A stretch of 64,000 nt of DNA. Origin: Aurelia coerulea (taxonomy: Eukaryota > Cnidaria > Scyphozoa > Semaeostomeae > Ulmaridae). The notes beneath the pieces were generated by a model. It saw nothing but the letters and a program-made list of their open reading frames with translations, did not search any database and was not told the origin of the DNA. Below, in pieces: positions 1 through 14,850 of the stretch (positions are counted from its first letter, which is position 1; every line of letters begins with the position of its first letter). The translations under genes were made by a program, and so were the position numbers. The stretch covers positions 21,949,501-22,013,500 of the forward strand of contig CM076947.1 in the NCBI GenBank assembly GCA_039566865.1, in the 5' to 3' direction.

Positions 1-3000
1 GAATAGATGCTTTTCGGTGGTAGTGATTCTGTACGAAATTCTCGCATCTATTGCAATCTGTTTAAAGCTCAATAACTCTGTTCTTAAAATACTTACAGAG
101 TTCTGATTGACTTTTTTGAACTCAGCGTTTAATTTTGCATCGGAACGTTGCTATTAAAAGTCAATTGATGAGTTTCTCTGCCTTAATGGAATAGATGCTT
201 TTAGGTGGTAGTGATTCTGTACCAAATTCTCGCATCTATTGTAATCTGTTTAAAGCTCAACATCTCTGCTCTTAAAATACTTACAGAGTTCTGATTGACT
301 TTTTTGAACTCACCGTTCAATTTTGCATCGGAGCATTGCTATTAGAAATCAATTGATGAGTTTCTCTGCCTTAATGGAATAGATGCTTTTCGGTGGTAGT
401 GATTCTGTACAAAATTCTCGCATCTATTGCAATCTGTTTAAAGCTCAATATCTCTGCTCTTAAAATACTTACAGAGTTCTGATTGACTTTTTTGAACTCA
501 GCGTTTAATGATGCATCGGAACATTGCTATTAAAGATCAATTGATGAGTTTCTCTGCCTTAATGGAGTAGATGCTTTTCGGTGGTAGTGATTCTGTACCA
601 AATTCTCGCATCTATTGCAATCTGTTTAAAGCTCAATATCTCTGTTCTTAAAATACTTACAGAGTTCTGATTGACTTTTTGGAACTCAGCGTTTAATTTT
701 GCATCGGAAAGTTGCTATTAAAAGTCAATTGATGAGTTTCTCTGCCTTAATGGAATAGATGCTTTTCGGTGGTAGTGATTCTGTACCAAATTCTCGCATC
801 TATTGCAATCTGTTTAAAGCTCAATATCTCTGCTCTTAAAATACTTACAGAGTTCTGATTGACTTTTTTGAACTCAGCGTTTAACTTTGCATGGGAACAT
901 TGCTATTAGAAATCAATTGATGAGTTTCTCTGCCTTAATGGAATAGATGCTTTTCGGTGGTAGTGATTCTGTACCAAATTCTCGCTTCTATTGCAATCTG
1001 TTTAAAGCTCAATATCTCTGCTCTTAAAATACTTACAGAGTTCTCAATGACTTTTTTGAACTCAGCGTTTAATTTTGCATCGGAACATTGCTATTAAAAA
1101 TCAATTGATGAGTTTCTCTGCCTTAATGGAATAGATGCTTTTCGGTGGTAGTGATTCTGTACGAAATTCTCGCATCTATTGCAATCTGTTTAAAGCTCAA
1201 TATATCTGCTCTTAAAATACTTACAGAGTTCTGATTGACTTTTTTGAACTCAGCGTTTAATGATACATCGGAACATTGCTATTAAAAATCAATTGATGAG
1301 ATTCTCTGCCTTAATGGAATAGATGCTTTTCGGTGGTAGTGATTCTGTACCAAATTCTCGCATCTATTGCAATCTGTTTAAAGCTCAATATCTCTGTTCT
1401 TAAAATACTTAGAGAGTTCTGATTGACTTTTTTGAACTCAGCGTTTAATTTTGCATCGGAACGTTGCTATTAAAAGTCAATTGATGAGTTTCTCTGCCTT
1501 AATGGAATAGATGCTTTTCGGTGGTAGTGATTCTGTACCAAATTCTCGCATCCATTGCAATCTGTTTAAAGCTCAATATCTCTGCTCTTAAAATACTTAC
1601 AGAGTTCTCAATGACTTTTTTGAACTCACCGTTCAATTTTGCATCGGAGCATTGCTATTAAAAATCAATTGATGAGTTTCTCTGCCTTAATGGAATAGAT
1701 GCTTTTCGGTGGTAGTGATTCTGTACCAAATTCTCGCATCTATTGCAATCTATTTAAAGCTCAATATCTCTGCTCTTAAAATACTTACAGAGTTCTGATT
1801 GACTTTTTTGAACTCAGCGTTTAATTTTGCATCGGAACATTGCTATTAAAAGTCAATTGATGAGTTTCTCTGCCTTAATGGAATAGATGCTTTTCGGTGG
1901 TAGTGATTCTGTACGAAATTCTCGCATCTATTGCAATCTGTTTAAAGCTCAATATCTCTGCTCTTAAAATACTTAAAGAGTTCTGATTGACTTTTTTGAA
2001 CTCAGCGTCAGCGTTTAATGATGCATCGGAACATTGCTATTAAAAATCAATTGATGAGATTCTCTGCCTTAATGGAATAGATGCTTTTCGGTGGTAGTGA
2101 TTCTGTACCAAATTCTCGCATCTATTGCAATCTATTTAAAGCTCAATATCTCTGCTCTTAAAATACTTACAGAGTTCTGATTGACTTTTTTGAACTCAGC
2201 GTTTAATTTTGCATCGGAACATTGCTATTAAAAATCAATTGATGAGTCTCTCTGCCTTAATGGAATAGATGCTTTTCGGTGGTAGTGATTCTGTACGAAA
2301 TTCTCGCATCTATTGCAATCTGTTTAAAGCTCAATATCTCTGCTCTTAAAATACTTACAGAGTTCTGATTGACTTTTTTGAACTCAGCGTTTAATGATGC
2401 ATCGGAACATTGCTATTAAAAATCAATTGATGAGTTTCTCTGCCTTAATGGAATAGATGCTTTTCGGTGGTAGTGATTCTGTACCAAATTCTCGCATCTA
2501 TTGCAATCTGTTTAAAGCTCAATAACTCTGTTCTTAAAATACTTACAGAGTTCTGATTGACTTTTTTGAACTCAGCGTTTAATTTTGCATCGGAACGTTG
2601 CTATTAAAAGTCAATTGATGAGTTTCTCTGCCTTAATGGAATAGATGCTTTTAGGTGGTAGTGATTCTGTACCAAATTCTCGCATCTATTGTAATCTGTT
2701 TAAAGCTCAACATCTCTGCTCTTAAAATACTTACAGAGTTCTGATTGACTTTTTTGAACTCACCGTTCAATTTTGCATCGGAGCATTGCTATTAGAAATC
2801 AATTGATGAGTTTCTCTGCCTTAATGGAATAGATGCTTTTCGGTGGTAGTGATTCTGTACAAAATTCTCGCATCTATTGCAATCTGTTTAAAGCTCAATA
2901 TCTCTGCTCTTAAAATACTTACAGAGTTCTGATTGACTTTTTTGAACTCAGCGTTTAATGATGCATCGGAACATTGCTATTAAAGATCAATTGATGAGTT

Positions 3001-4070
3001 TCTCTGCCTTAATGGAGTAGATGCTTTTCGGTGGTAGTGATTCTGTACCAAATTCTCGCATCTATTGCAATCTGTTTAAAGCTCAATATCTCTGTTCTTA
3101 AAATACTTACAGAGTTCTGATTGACTTTTTGGAACTCAGCGTTTAATTTTGCATCGGAACGTTGCTATTAAAAGTCAATTGATGAGTTTCTCTGCCTTAA
3201 TGGAATAGATGCTTTTCGGTGGTAGTGATTCTGTACCAAATTCTCGCATCTATTGCAATCTGTTTAAAGCTCAATATCTCTGCTCTTAAAATACTTACAG
3301 AGTTCTGATTGACTTTTTTGAACTCAGCGTTTAACTTTGCATGGGAACATTGCTATTAGAAATCAATTGATGAGTTTCTCTGCCTTAATGGAATAGATGC
3401 TTTTCGGTGGTAGTGATTCTGTACCAAATTCTCGCTTCTATTGCAATCTGTTTAAAGCTCAATATCTCTGCTCTTAAAATACTTACAGAGTTCTCAATGA
3501 CTTTTTTGAACTCAGCGTTTAATTTTGCATCGGAACATTGCTATTAAAAATCAATTGATGAGTTTCTCTGCCTTAATGGAATAGATGCTTTTCGGTGGTA
3601 GTGATTCTGTACGAAATTCTCGCATCTATTGCAATCTGTTTAAAGCTCAATATATCTGCTCTTAAAATACTTACAGAGTTCTGATTGACTTTTTTGAACT
3701 CAGCGTTTAATGATACATCGGAACATTGCTATTAAAAATCAATTGATGAGATTCTCTGCCTTAATGGAATAGATGCTTTTCGGTGGTAGTGATTCTGTAC
3801 CAAATTCTCGCATCTATTGCAATCTGTTTAAAGCTCAATATCTCTGTTCTTAAAATACTTACAGAGTTCTGATTGACTTTTTTGAACTCAGCGTTTAATT
3901 TTGCATCGGAACGTTGCTATTAAAAGTCAATTGATGAGTTTCTCTGCCTTAATGGAATAGATGCTTTTCGGTGGTAGTGATTCTGTACCAAATTCTCGCA
4001 TCTATTGCAATCTGTTTAAAGCTCAATATCTCTGCTCTTAAAATACTTACAGAGTTCTCAATGACTTTTT
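1..4070 (+). repeat. 13-monomer higher-order duplication (2450-bp period)
   Basis: Bases 1 to about 1620 are repeated at 2451 to about 4070 with only a handful of single-base differences. Shared rare variants mark the match: AATAACTCTG at 71 and 2521, and GTAATCTG...AACATCTC near 240 and 2690. The offset is 13 x 188 plus 6 bases; the extra 6 come from a GCGTCA duplication near 2006, which lies between the matched parts. After about 4070 the copies diverge. Confidence 0.9.
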
Positions 4071-5493
4071 TGAACTCACCGTTCACTTTTGCATCGGAGC
4101 ATTGCTATTAGAAATCAATTGATGAGTTTCTCTGCCTTATTGGAATAGATCCTTTTCGGTGGTAGTGATTCTGTACGAAATTCTCGCATCTATTGCAATC
4201 TGTTTAAAGCTCAATATCTCTGCTCTTAAAATACTTACAGAGTTCTGATTGACTTTTTTGAACTCAGCGTTTAATGATGCATCGGAACATTGCTATTAAA
4301 AATCAATTGATGAGTTTCTCTGCCTTAATGGAATAGATGCTTTTCGGTGGTAGTGATTCTGTACCAAATTATCGCATCTATTGCAATCTGTTTAAAGCTC
4401 AATATCTCTGTTCTTAAAATACTTACAGAGTTCTGATTGACTTTTTTGAACTCAGCGTTTAATTTTGCATCGGAACGTTGCTATTAAAAGTCAATTGATG
4501 AGTTTCATTGCCTTAATGGAATAGATGCTTTTCGGTGGTAGTGATTCTGTACCAAATTCTCGCATCTATTGCAATCTATTTAAAGCTCAATATCTCTGCT
4601 CTTAAACTACTTACAGAGTTCTGATTGACTTTTTTGAACTCAGCGTTTAATGTTGCATCGGAACATTGCTATTAAAAATCAATTGATGAGTTTCTCTGCC
4701 TTAATGGAATAGATGCTTTTCGGTGGTAGTGATTCTGTACCAAATTCTCGCATCTATTGCAATCTGTTTAAAGCTCAATATCTCTGCTCTTAAAATACTT
4801 ACAGAGTTCTCAATGACTTTTTTGAACTCACCGTTCACTTTTGCATCGGAGCATTGCTATTAGAAATCAATTGATGAGTTTCTCTGCCTTATTGGAATAG
4901 ATCCTTTTCGGTGGTAGTGATTCTGTACGAAATTCTCGCATCTATTGCAATCTGTTTAAAGCTCAATATCTCTGCTCTTAAAATACTTACAGAGTTCTGA
5001 TTGACTTTTTTGAACTCAGCGTTTAATGATGCATCGGAACATTGCTATTAAAAATCAATTGATGAGTTTCTCTGCCTTAATGGAATAGATGCTTTTCGGT
5101 GGTAGTGATTCTGTACCAAATTATCGCATCTATTGCAATCTGTTTAAAGCTCAATATCTCTGTTCTTAAAATACTTACAGAGTTCTGATTGACTTTTTTG
5201 AACTCAGCGTTTAATTTTGCATCGGAACGTTGCTATTAAAAGTCAATTGATGAGTTTCATTGCCTTAATGGAATAGATGCTTTTCGGTGGTAGTGATTCT
5301 GTACCAAATTCTCGCATCTATTGCAATCTATTTAAAGCTCAATATCTCTGCTCTTAAACTACTTACAGAGTTCTGATTGACTTTTTTGAACTCAGCGTTT
5401 AATGTTGCATCGGAACATTGCTATTAAAAATCAATTGATGAGTTTCTCTGCCTTAATGGAATAGATGCTTTTCGGTGGTAGTGATTCTGTACG
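3990..5493 (+). repeat. Tandem duplication of a 4-monomer block (752 bp)
   Basis: Two adjacent 752-bp blocks look identical over their comparable length. Both carry the same private variants: TTATTGGAATAGATCC (4139/4891), ACCAAATTATCGC, TTTCATTGCC, CTTAAACTAC and AATGTTGCATCGG. Sharing several private changes means a recent block duplication rather than independent mutation. Confidence 0.92.
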
Positions 5494-5835
5494 AAATTCT
5501 CGCATCTATTGCAATCTGTTTAAAGCTCAATATCTCTGCTCTTAAATACTTACAGAGTTCTGATTGACTTTTTTGAACTCAGCGTTTAATGATGCATCGG
5601 AACATTGCTATTAAAAATCAATTGATGAGTTTCTCTGCCTTAATGGAATAGATGCTTTTCGGTGGTAGTGATTCTGTACGAAATTCTCGCATCTATTGCA
5701 ATCTGTTTAAAGCTCAATATCTCTGCTCTTAAATACTTACAGAGTTCTGATTGACTTTTTTGAACTCAGCGTTTAATGATGCATCGGAACATTGCTATTA
5801 AAAATCAATTGATGAGTTTCTCTGCCTTAATGGAA
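5461..5835 (+). repeat. Duplicated 187-bp deletion-variant monomer
   Basis: Two consecutive units share the same one-base deletion (CTTAAATACTTAC instead of CTTAAAATACTTAC, near 5541 and 5728), so they lie 187 bases apart. A single monomer was copied next to itself. Confidence 0.85.
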
Positions 5836-8800
5836 TAGATGCTTTTCGGTGGTAGTGATTCTGTACCAAATTCTCGCATCTATTGCAATCTGTTTAAAGC
5901 TCAATATCTCTGCTCTTAAAATTCTTACAGAGTTCTGATTGACTTTTTTGAACTCAGCGTTTAACTTTGCATGGGAACATTGCTATTAGAAATCAATTGA
6001 TGAGTTTCTCTGCCTTAATGGAATAGATGCTTTTCGGTGGTAGTGATTCTGTACCAAATTCTCGCTTCTATTGCAATCTGTTTAAAGCTCAATATCTCTG
6101 CTCTTAAAATACTTACAGAGTTCTGATTGACTTTTTTGAACTCAGCGTTTAATTTTGCATCGGAACATTGCTATTAAAAGTCAATTGATGAGTTTCTCTG
6201 CCTTAATGGAATAGATGCTTTTCGGTGGTAGTGATTCTGTACCAAATTCTCGCATCTATTGCAATCTGTTTAAAGCTCAATATATCTGCTCTTAAAATAC
6301 TTACAGAGTTCTGATTGACTTTTTTGAACTCAGCGTTTAATGATGCATCGGAACATTGCTATTAAAAATCAATTGATGAGATTCTCTGCCTTAATGGAAT
6401 AGATGCTTTTCGGTGGTAGTGATTCTGTACCAAATTCTCGCATCTATTGCAATCTGTTTAAAGCTCAATATCTCTGTTCTTAAAATACTTACAGAGTTCT
6501 GATTGACTTTTTGGAACTCAGCGTTTAATTTTGCATCGGAACGTTGCTATTAAAAGTCAATTGATGAGTTTCTCTGCCTTAATGGAATAGATGCTTTTCG
6601 GTGGTAGTGATTCTGTACCAAATTCTCGCATCGATTGCAATTTGTTTAAAGCTCAATATCTCTGCTCTTAAAATACTTACAGAGTTCTCAATGACTTTTT
6701 TGAACTCACCGTTTAATTTTGCATCGGAGCATTGTTATTAGAAATCAATTGATGAGTTTCTCTGCCTTAATGGAATAGATGCTTTTCGGTGGTAGTGATT
6801 CTGTACCAAATTCTCGCATCTATTGCAATCTATTTAAAGCTCAATATCTCTGCTCTTAAAATACTTACAGAGTTCTGATTGACTTTTTTGAACTCAGCGT
6901 TTAATTTTGCATCGGAACATTGCTATTAAAAATCAATTGATGAGTTTCTCTGCCTTAATGGAATAGATGCTTTTCGGTGGTAGTGATTCTGTACGAAATT
7001 CTCGCATCTATTGCAATCTGTTTAAAGCTCAATATCTCTGCTCTTAAAATACTTACAGAGTTCTGATTGACTTTTTTGAACTCAGCGTTTAAATTTGCAT
7101 CGGAACGTTGCTATTAAAAGTCAATTGATGAGTTTCTCTGCCTTAATGGAATAGATGCTTTTCGGTGGTAGTGATTCTGTACCAAATTCTCGCATCTATT
7201 GCAATCTGTTTAAAGCTCAATATCTCTGCTCTTAAAATACTTACAGAGTTCTCAATGACGTTTTTGAACTCACCGTTAAATTTTGCATCGGAACATTGCT
7301 ATTAAAAGTCAATTGATGAGTTTCTCTGCCTTAATGGAATAGATGCTTTTCGGTGGTAGTGATTCTGTACCAAATTCTCGCATCTATTGCAATCTGTTTA
7401 AAGCTCAATATCTCTGCTCTTAAAATACTTACAGAGTTCTGATTGACTTTTTTGAACTCAGCGTTTAATTTTGCATCGGAACATTGCTATTAAAAATCAA
7501 TTGATGAGTCTCTCTGCCTTAATGGAATAGATGCTTCTCGGTGGTAGTGATTCTGTACGAAATTCTCGCATCTATTGCAATCTGTTTAAAGCTCAATATC
7601 TCTGCTCTTAAAATACTTACAGAGTTCTGATTGACTTTTTTGAACTCAGCGTTTAATGATGCATCGGAACATTGCTATTAAAGATCAATTGATGAGTTTC
7701 TCTGCCTTAATGGAATAGATGCTTTTCGGTGGTAGTGATTCTGTACGAAATTCTCGCATCTATTGCAATCTGTTTAAAGCTCAATATCTCTGTTCTTAAA
7801 ATACTTACAGAGTTCTGATTGACTTTTTTGAACTCAGCGTTTAATTTTGCATCGGAACATTGCTATTAAAAATCAATTGATGAGTCTCTCTGCCTTAATG
7901 GAATAGATGCTTTTCGGTGGTAGTGATTCTGTACGAAATTCTCGCATCTATTGCAATCTGTTTAAAGCTCAATATCTCTGCTCTTAAAATACTTACAGAG
8001 TTCTGATTGACTTTTTTGAACTCAGCGTTTAATGATGCATCGGAACATTGCTATTAAAGATCAATTGATGAGTTTCTCTGCCTTAATGGAATAGATGCTT
8101 TTCGGTGGTAGTGATTCTGTACGAAATTCTCGCATCTATTGCAATCTGTTTAAAGCTCAATATCTCTGTTCTTAAAATACTTACAGAGTTCTGATTGACT
8201 TTTTTGAACTCAGCGTTTAATTTTGCATCGGAACGTTGCTATTAAAAGTCAATTGATGAGTTTCTCTGCCTTAATGGAATAGATGCTTTTCGGTGGTAGT
8301 GATTCTGTACCAAATTCTCGCATCTATTGTAATCTGTTTAAAGCTCAACATCTCTGCTCTTAAAATACTTACAGAGTTCTGATTGACTTTTTTGAACTCA
8401 GCGTTTAATTTTGCATCGGAACGTTGCTATTAAAAGTCAATTGATGAGTTTCTCTGCCTTAATGGAATAGATGCTTTTCGGTGGTAGTGATTCTGTACCA
8501 AATTCTCGCATCTATTGCAATCTGTTTAAAGCTCAATATCTCTGCTCTTAAAATACTTACAGAGTTCTGATTGACTTTTTTGAACTCAGCGTTTAACTTT
8601 GCATGGGAACATTGCTATTAGAAATCAATTGATGAGTTTCTCTGCCTTAATGGAATAGATGCTTTTCGGTGGTAGTGATTCTGTACCAAATTCTCGCTTC
8701 TATTGCAATCTGTTTAAAGCTCAATATCTCTGCTCTTAAAATACTTACAGAGTTCTGATTGACTTTTTTGAACTCAGCGTTTAATTTTGCATCGGAACAT

Positions 8801-10440
8801 TGCTTTTAAAAGTCAATTGATGAGTTTCTCTGCCTTAATGGAATAGATGCTTTTCGGTGGTAGTGATTCTGTACGAAATTCTCGCATCTATTGCAATCTG
8901 TTTAAAGCTCAATATCTCTGCTCTTAAAATACTTACAGAGTTCTCATTAACTTTTTTGAACTCAGCGTTTAATGATGCATCGGAACGTTGCTATTAAAAG
9001 TCAATTGATGAGTTTCTCTGCCTTAATGGAATAGATGCTTTTCGGTGGTAGTGATTCTGTACCAAATTCTCGCATCTATTGCAATCTGTTTAAAGCTCAA
9101 TATCTCTGCTCTTAAAATACTTACAGAGTTCTCAATGACGTTTTTGAACTCACCGTTCAATTTTGCATCGGAACATTGCTATTAGAAATCAATTGATGAG
9201 TTTCTCTGCCTTAATGGAATAGATGCTTTTCGGTGGTAGTGATTCTGTACCAAATTCTCGCATCTATTGCAATCTGTTTAAAGTTCAATATCTCTGCTCT
9301 TAAAATACATACAGAGTTCTGATTGACTTTTTTGAACTCAGCGTTCAATTTTGCATCGGAACGTTGCTATTAAAAATCAATTGATGAGTTTCTCTGCCTT
9401 AATGGAATAGATGCTTTTCGGTGGTAGTGATTCTGTACCAAATTCTCGCATCTATTGCAATCTATTTAAAGTTCAATATCTCTGCTCTTAAAATACTTAC
9501 AGAGTTCTCAATGACGTTTTTGAACTCACCGTTCAATTTTGCATCGGAACATTGCTATTAGAAATCAATTGATGAGTTTCTCTGCCTTAATGGAATAGAT
9601 GCTTTTCGGTGGTAGTGATTCTGTACCAAATTCTCGCATCTATTGCAATCTGTTTAAAGTTCAATATCTCTGCTCTTAAAATACTTACAGAGTTCTCAAT
9701 GACGTTTTTGAACTCACCGTTCAATTTTGCATCGGAACATTGCTATTAGAAATCAATTGATGAGTTTCTCTGCCTTAATGGAATAGATGCTTTTCGGTGG
9801 TAGTGATTCTGTACCAAATTCTCGCATCTATTGCAATCTGTTTAAAGCTCAATATCTCTGCTCTTAAAATACTTACAGAGTTCTGATTGACTTTTTTGAA
9901 CTCAACGTTTAATTTTGCATCGGAACATTGCTATTAGAAATCAATTGATGAGTTTCTCTGCCTTAATGGAATAGATGCTTTTCGGTGGTAGTGATTCTGT
10001 ACCAAATTCTCACATCTATTGCAATATATTTAAAGCTCAATATCTCTGCTCTTAAAATACTTACAGAGTTCTGATTGACTTTTTTGAACTCAGCGTTTAA
10101 TTTTGCATCGGAAAGTTGCTATTAAAAGTCAATTGATGAGTTTCTCTGCCTTAATGGAATAGATGCTTTTCGGTGGTAGTGATTCTGTACCAAATTCTCG
10201 CATCTATTGCAATCTATTTAAAGTTCAATATCTCCTCTCTTAAAATACTTACAGAGTTCTCAATGACGTTTTTGAACTCACCGTTCAATTTTGCATCGGA
10301 ACATTGCTATTAGAAATCAATTGATGAGTTTCTCTGCCTTAATGGAATAGATGCTTTTCGGTGGTAGTGATTCTGTACCAAATTCTCGCATCTATTGCAA
10401 TCTGTTTAAAGCTCAATATCTCTGCTCTTAAAATACTTAC

Positions 10441-12420
10441 AGAGTTCTCAATGACTTTTTTGAACTCACCGTTCAATTGTGCATCGGAGCATTGCTATTA
10501 GAAATCAATTGATGAGTTTCTCTGCCTTAATGGAATAGATGCTTTTCGGTGGTAGTGATTCTGTACCAAATTCTCGCATCAATTGCAATCTGTTTAAAGC
10601 TCAATATCTCTGCTCTTAAAATACTTACAGAGTTCTGATTGACTTTTTTGAACTAACCGTTTAATTTTGCATCGGAACATTGCTATTAAAAATCAATTGA
10701 TGAGTTTCTCTGCCTTAATGGAATAGATGCTTTTCGGTGGTAGTGATTCTGTACCAATTTCTCGCATCTATTGCAATCTATTTAAAGTTCAATATCTCTG
10801 CTCTTAAAATACTTACAGAGTTCTCAATGACGTTTTTGAACTCACCGTTAAATTTTGCATCGGAACATTGCTCTTAGAAATCAATTGATGAGTTTCTCTG
10901 CCTTAATGGAATAGATGCTTTTCGGTGGTAGTGATGCTGTACCAAAATCTCGCATCTATTGCAATCTGTTTAAAGCTCACTATCTCTGCTCTTAAAATAC
11001 TTACAGAATTCTCAATGACTTTTTTGAACTCACCGTTCAATTTTGCATCGGAACATTGCTATTAGAAATCAATTGATGAGTTTCTCTGCCTTAATGGAAT
11101 AGATGCTTTTCGGTGGTAGTGATGCTGTACCAAAATCTCGCATCTATTGCAATCTGTTTAAAGCTCACTATCTCTGCCCTTAAAATACTTACAGAATTCT
11201 CAATGACTTTTTTGAACTCACCGTTCAATTTTGCATCGGAACATTGCTATTAGAAATCAATTGATGAGTTTCTCTGCCTTAATGGAATAGATGCTTTTCG
11301 GTGGTAGTGATTCTGTACCAAATTCTCGCATCTATTGCAATCTGTTTAAAGCTCAATATCTCTGTTCTTAAAATACTTACAGAGTTTTGATTGACTTTTT
11401 TGAACTCAGCGTTCAATTTTGCATCGGAACATTGCTATTAGAAATCAATTGATGAGTTTCTCTGCCTTAATGGAATAGATGCTTTTCGGTGGTAGTGATT
11501 CTGTACCAAATTCTCGCATCTATTGCAATCTGTTTAAAGCTCAATATCTCTGCTCTTAAAATACTTACAGAGTTCTCAATGACTTTTTTGAACTCACCGT
11601 TCAATTGTGCATCGGAGCATTGCTATTAGAAATCAATTGATGAGTTTCTCTGCCTTAATGGAATAGATGCTTTTCGGTGGTAGTGATTCTGTACCAAATT
11701 CTCGCATCAATTGCAATCTGTTTAAAGCTCAATATCTCTGCTCTTAAAATACTTACAGAGTTCTGATTGACTTTTTTGAACTAACCGTTTAATTTTGCAT
11801 CGGAACATTGCTATTAAAAATCAATTGATGAGTTTCTCTGCCTTAATGGAATAGATGCTTTTCGGTGGTAGTGATTCTGTACCAATTTCTCGCATCTATT
11901 GCAATCTATTTAAAGTTCAATATCTCTGCTCTTAAAATACTTACAGAGTTCTCAATGACGTTTTTGAACTCACCGTTAAATTTTGCATCGGAACATTGCT
12001 CTTAGAAATCAATTGATGAGTTTCTCTGCCTTAATGGAATAGATGCTTTTCGGTGGTAGTGATGCTGTACCAAAATCTCGCATCTATTGCAATCTGTTTA
12101 AAGCTCACTATCTCTGCTCTTAAAATACTTACAGAATTCTCAATGACTTTTTTGAACTCACCGTTCAATTTTGCATCGGAACATTGCTATTAGAAATCAA
12201 TTGATGAGTTTCTCTGCCTTAATGGAATAGATGCTTTTCGGTGGTAGTGATGCTGTACCAAAATCTCGCATCTATTGCAATCTGTTTAAAGCTCACTATC
12301 TCTGCCCTTAAAATACTTACAGAATTCTCAATGACTTTTTTGAACTCACCGTTCAATTTTGCATCGGAACATTGCTATTAGAAATCAATTGATGAGTTTC
12401 TCTGCCTTAATGGAATAGAT
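10441..12420 (+). repeat. 6-monomer tandem duplication (1128 bp)
   Basis: Markers recur at 1128-bp offset: GTTCAATTGTGCATCGGAGC (10471/11599), CGCATCAATTGC, GAACTAACCG, GTACCAATTTCTCG, GATGCTGTACC and CTGCCCTTAAAAT. The copies diverge beyond about 11390/12520. Confidence 0.9.
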
Positions 12421-14850
12421 GCTTTTCGGTGGTAGTGATTCTGTACCAAATTCTCGCATCTATTGCAATCTGTTTAAAGCTCAATATCTCTGTTCTTAAA
12501 ATACTTACAGAGTTCTGATTGACTTTTTTGAACTCAGCGTTTAATTTTGCATCGGAACGTTGCTATTAAAAGTCAATTGATGAGTTTCTCTGCCTTAATG
12601 GAATAGATGCTTTTCGGTGGTAGTGATTCTGTACCAAATTCTCGCATCTATTGTAATCTGTTTAAAGCTCAACATCTCTGCTCTTAAAATACTTACAGAG
12701 TTCTGATTGACTTTTTTGAACTCAGCGTTTAATGATGCATCGGAACGTTGCTATTAAAAGTCAATTGATGAGTTTCTCTGCCTTAATGGAATAGATGCTT
12801 TTCGGTGGTAGTGATTCTGTACCAAATTCTCGCTTCTATTGCAATCTGTTTAAAGCTCAATATCTCTGCTCTTAAAATACTTACAGAGTTCTGATTGACT
12901 TTTTTGAACTCAGCGTTTAATTTTGCATCGGAACATTGCTTTTAAAAGTCAATTGATGAGTTTCTCTGCCTTAATGGAATAGATGCTTTTCGGTGGTAGT
13001 GATTCTGTACGAAATTCTCGCATCTATTGCAATCTGTTTAAAGCTCAATATCTCTGCTCTTAAAATACTTACAGAGTTCTGATTAACTTTTTTGAACTCA
13101 GCGTTTAATGATGCATCGGAACGTTGCTATTAAAAGTCAATTGATGAGTTTCTCTGCCTTAATGGAATAGATGCTTTTCGGTGGTAGTGATTCTGTACCA
13201 AATTCTCGCATCTATTGCAATCTGTTTAAAGCTCAATATCTCTGCTCTTAAAATACATACAGAGTTTTGATTGACTTTTTTGAACTCAGCGTTTAATTTT
13301 GCATCGGAACGTTGCTATTAAAAATTAATTGATGAGTTTCTCTGCCTTAATGGAATAGATGCTTTTCGGTGGTAGTGATGCTGTACCAAAATCTCGCATC
13401 TATTGCAATCTGTTTAAAGCTCACTATCTCTGCTCTTAAAATACTTACAGAGTTCTCAATGACTTTTTTGAACTCAGCGTTCAATTTTGCATGGGAACAT
13501 TGCTATTAGAAATCAATTGATGAGTTTCTCTGCCTTAATGGAATAGATGCTTTTCGGTGGTAGTGATTCTGTACCAAATTCTCGCATCTATTGCAATCTG
13601 TTTAAAGCTCAACATCTCTGTTCTTAAAATACTTACAGAGTTCTGATTGACTTTTTTGAACTCAGCGTTTAATGATGCATCGGAACATTGCTATTAAAAA
13701 TCAATTGATGAGTTTCTCTGCCTTAATGGAATAGATGCTTTTCGGTGGTAGTGATTCTGTACCAAATTCTCGCGTCTATTGCAATCTGTTTAAAGCTCAA
13801 TATCTCTGCTCTTAAAATACTTAGAGAGTTCTCAATGACTTTTTTGAACTCACCATTCAATTTTGCATCGGAGCATTGCTATTAGAAATCAATTGATGAG
13901 TTTTTCTGCCTTCATGGAATAGATGCTTTTCGGTGGTAGTGATTCTGTAACAAATTCTCGCATCTATTGCAATCTGTTTAAAGCTCAATATCTCTGTTCT
14001 TAAAATACTTACAGAATTCTGATTGACTTTTTTGAACTCAACGTTCAATTTTGCATCGGAACGTTGCTATTAAAAATCAATTGATGAGTTTCTCTGCCTT
14101 AATGGAATAGATGCTTTTCGGTGGTAGTGATTCTGTATCAAATTCTCGCATCTATTGCAATCTGATTAAAGCTCAATATCTCTGCTCTTAAAATACTTAC
14201 AGACTTCTGATTGATTTTTTTGAACTCAGCGTTTAATTTTGCATCGGAACGTTGCTATTAAAAGTCAATTGATGAGTTTCTCTGCCTTAATGGAATAGAT
14301 GCTTTTCGGTGGTAGTGATTCTGTACCAAATTCTCGCATCTATTGCAATCTGTTTAAAGCTCAATAGCTCTGCTCTTAAAATACGTACAGAGTTCTCAAT
14401 GACTTTTTTGAACTCACCGTTCAATTTTGCATCGGAGCATTGCTAATAGAAATCAATTGATGAGTTTCTCTGCCTTCATGGAATAGATGCATTTCGGTGG
14501 TAGTGATTCTGTACCAAATTCTCGCATCTATTGCAATCTTTTTAAAGCTCAATATCTCTGTTCTTAAAATACTTAGAGAGTTCTGATTGACTTTTTTGAA
14601 CTCAGCGTTTAATTTTGCATCGGAACATTGCTATTAGAAATCAATTGATGAGTTTCTCTGCCTTAATGGAATAGATGCTTTTCGGTGGTAGTGATTCTGT
14701 ACCAAATTCTCGCATCTATTGCAATCTGTTTAAAGCTCAATATCTCTGCTCTTAAAGTACTTAGAGAGTTCTGATTGACTTTTTTGAACTCAGCGTTTAA
14801 TTTTGCATCGGAACGTTGCTATTAGAAATCAATTGATGAGTTTCTCTGCC

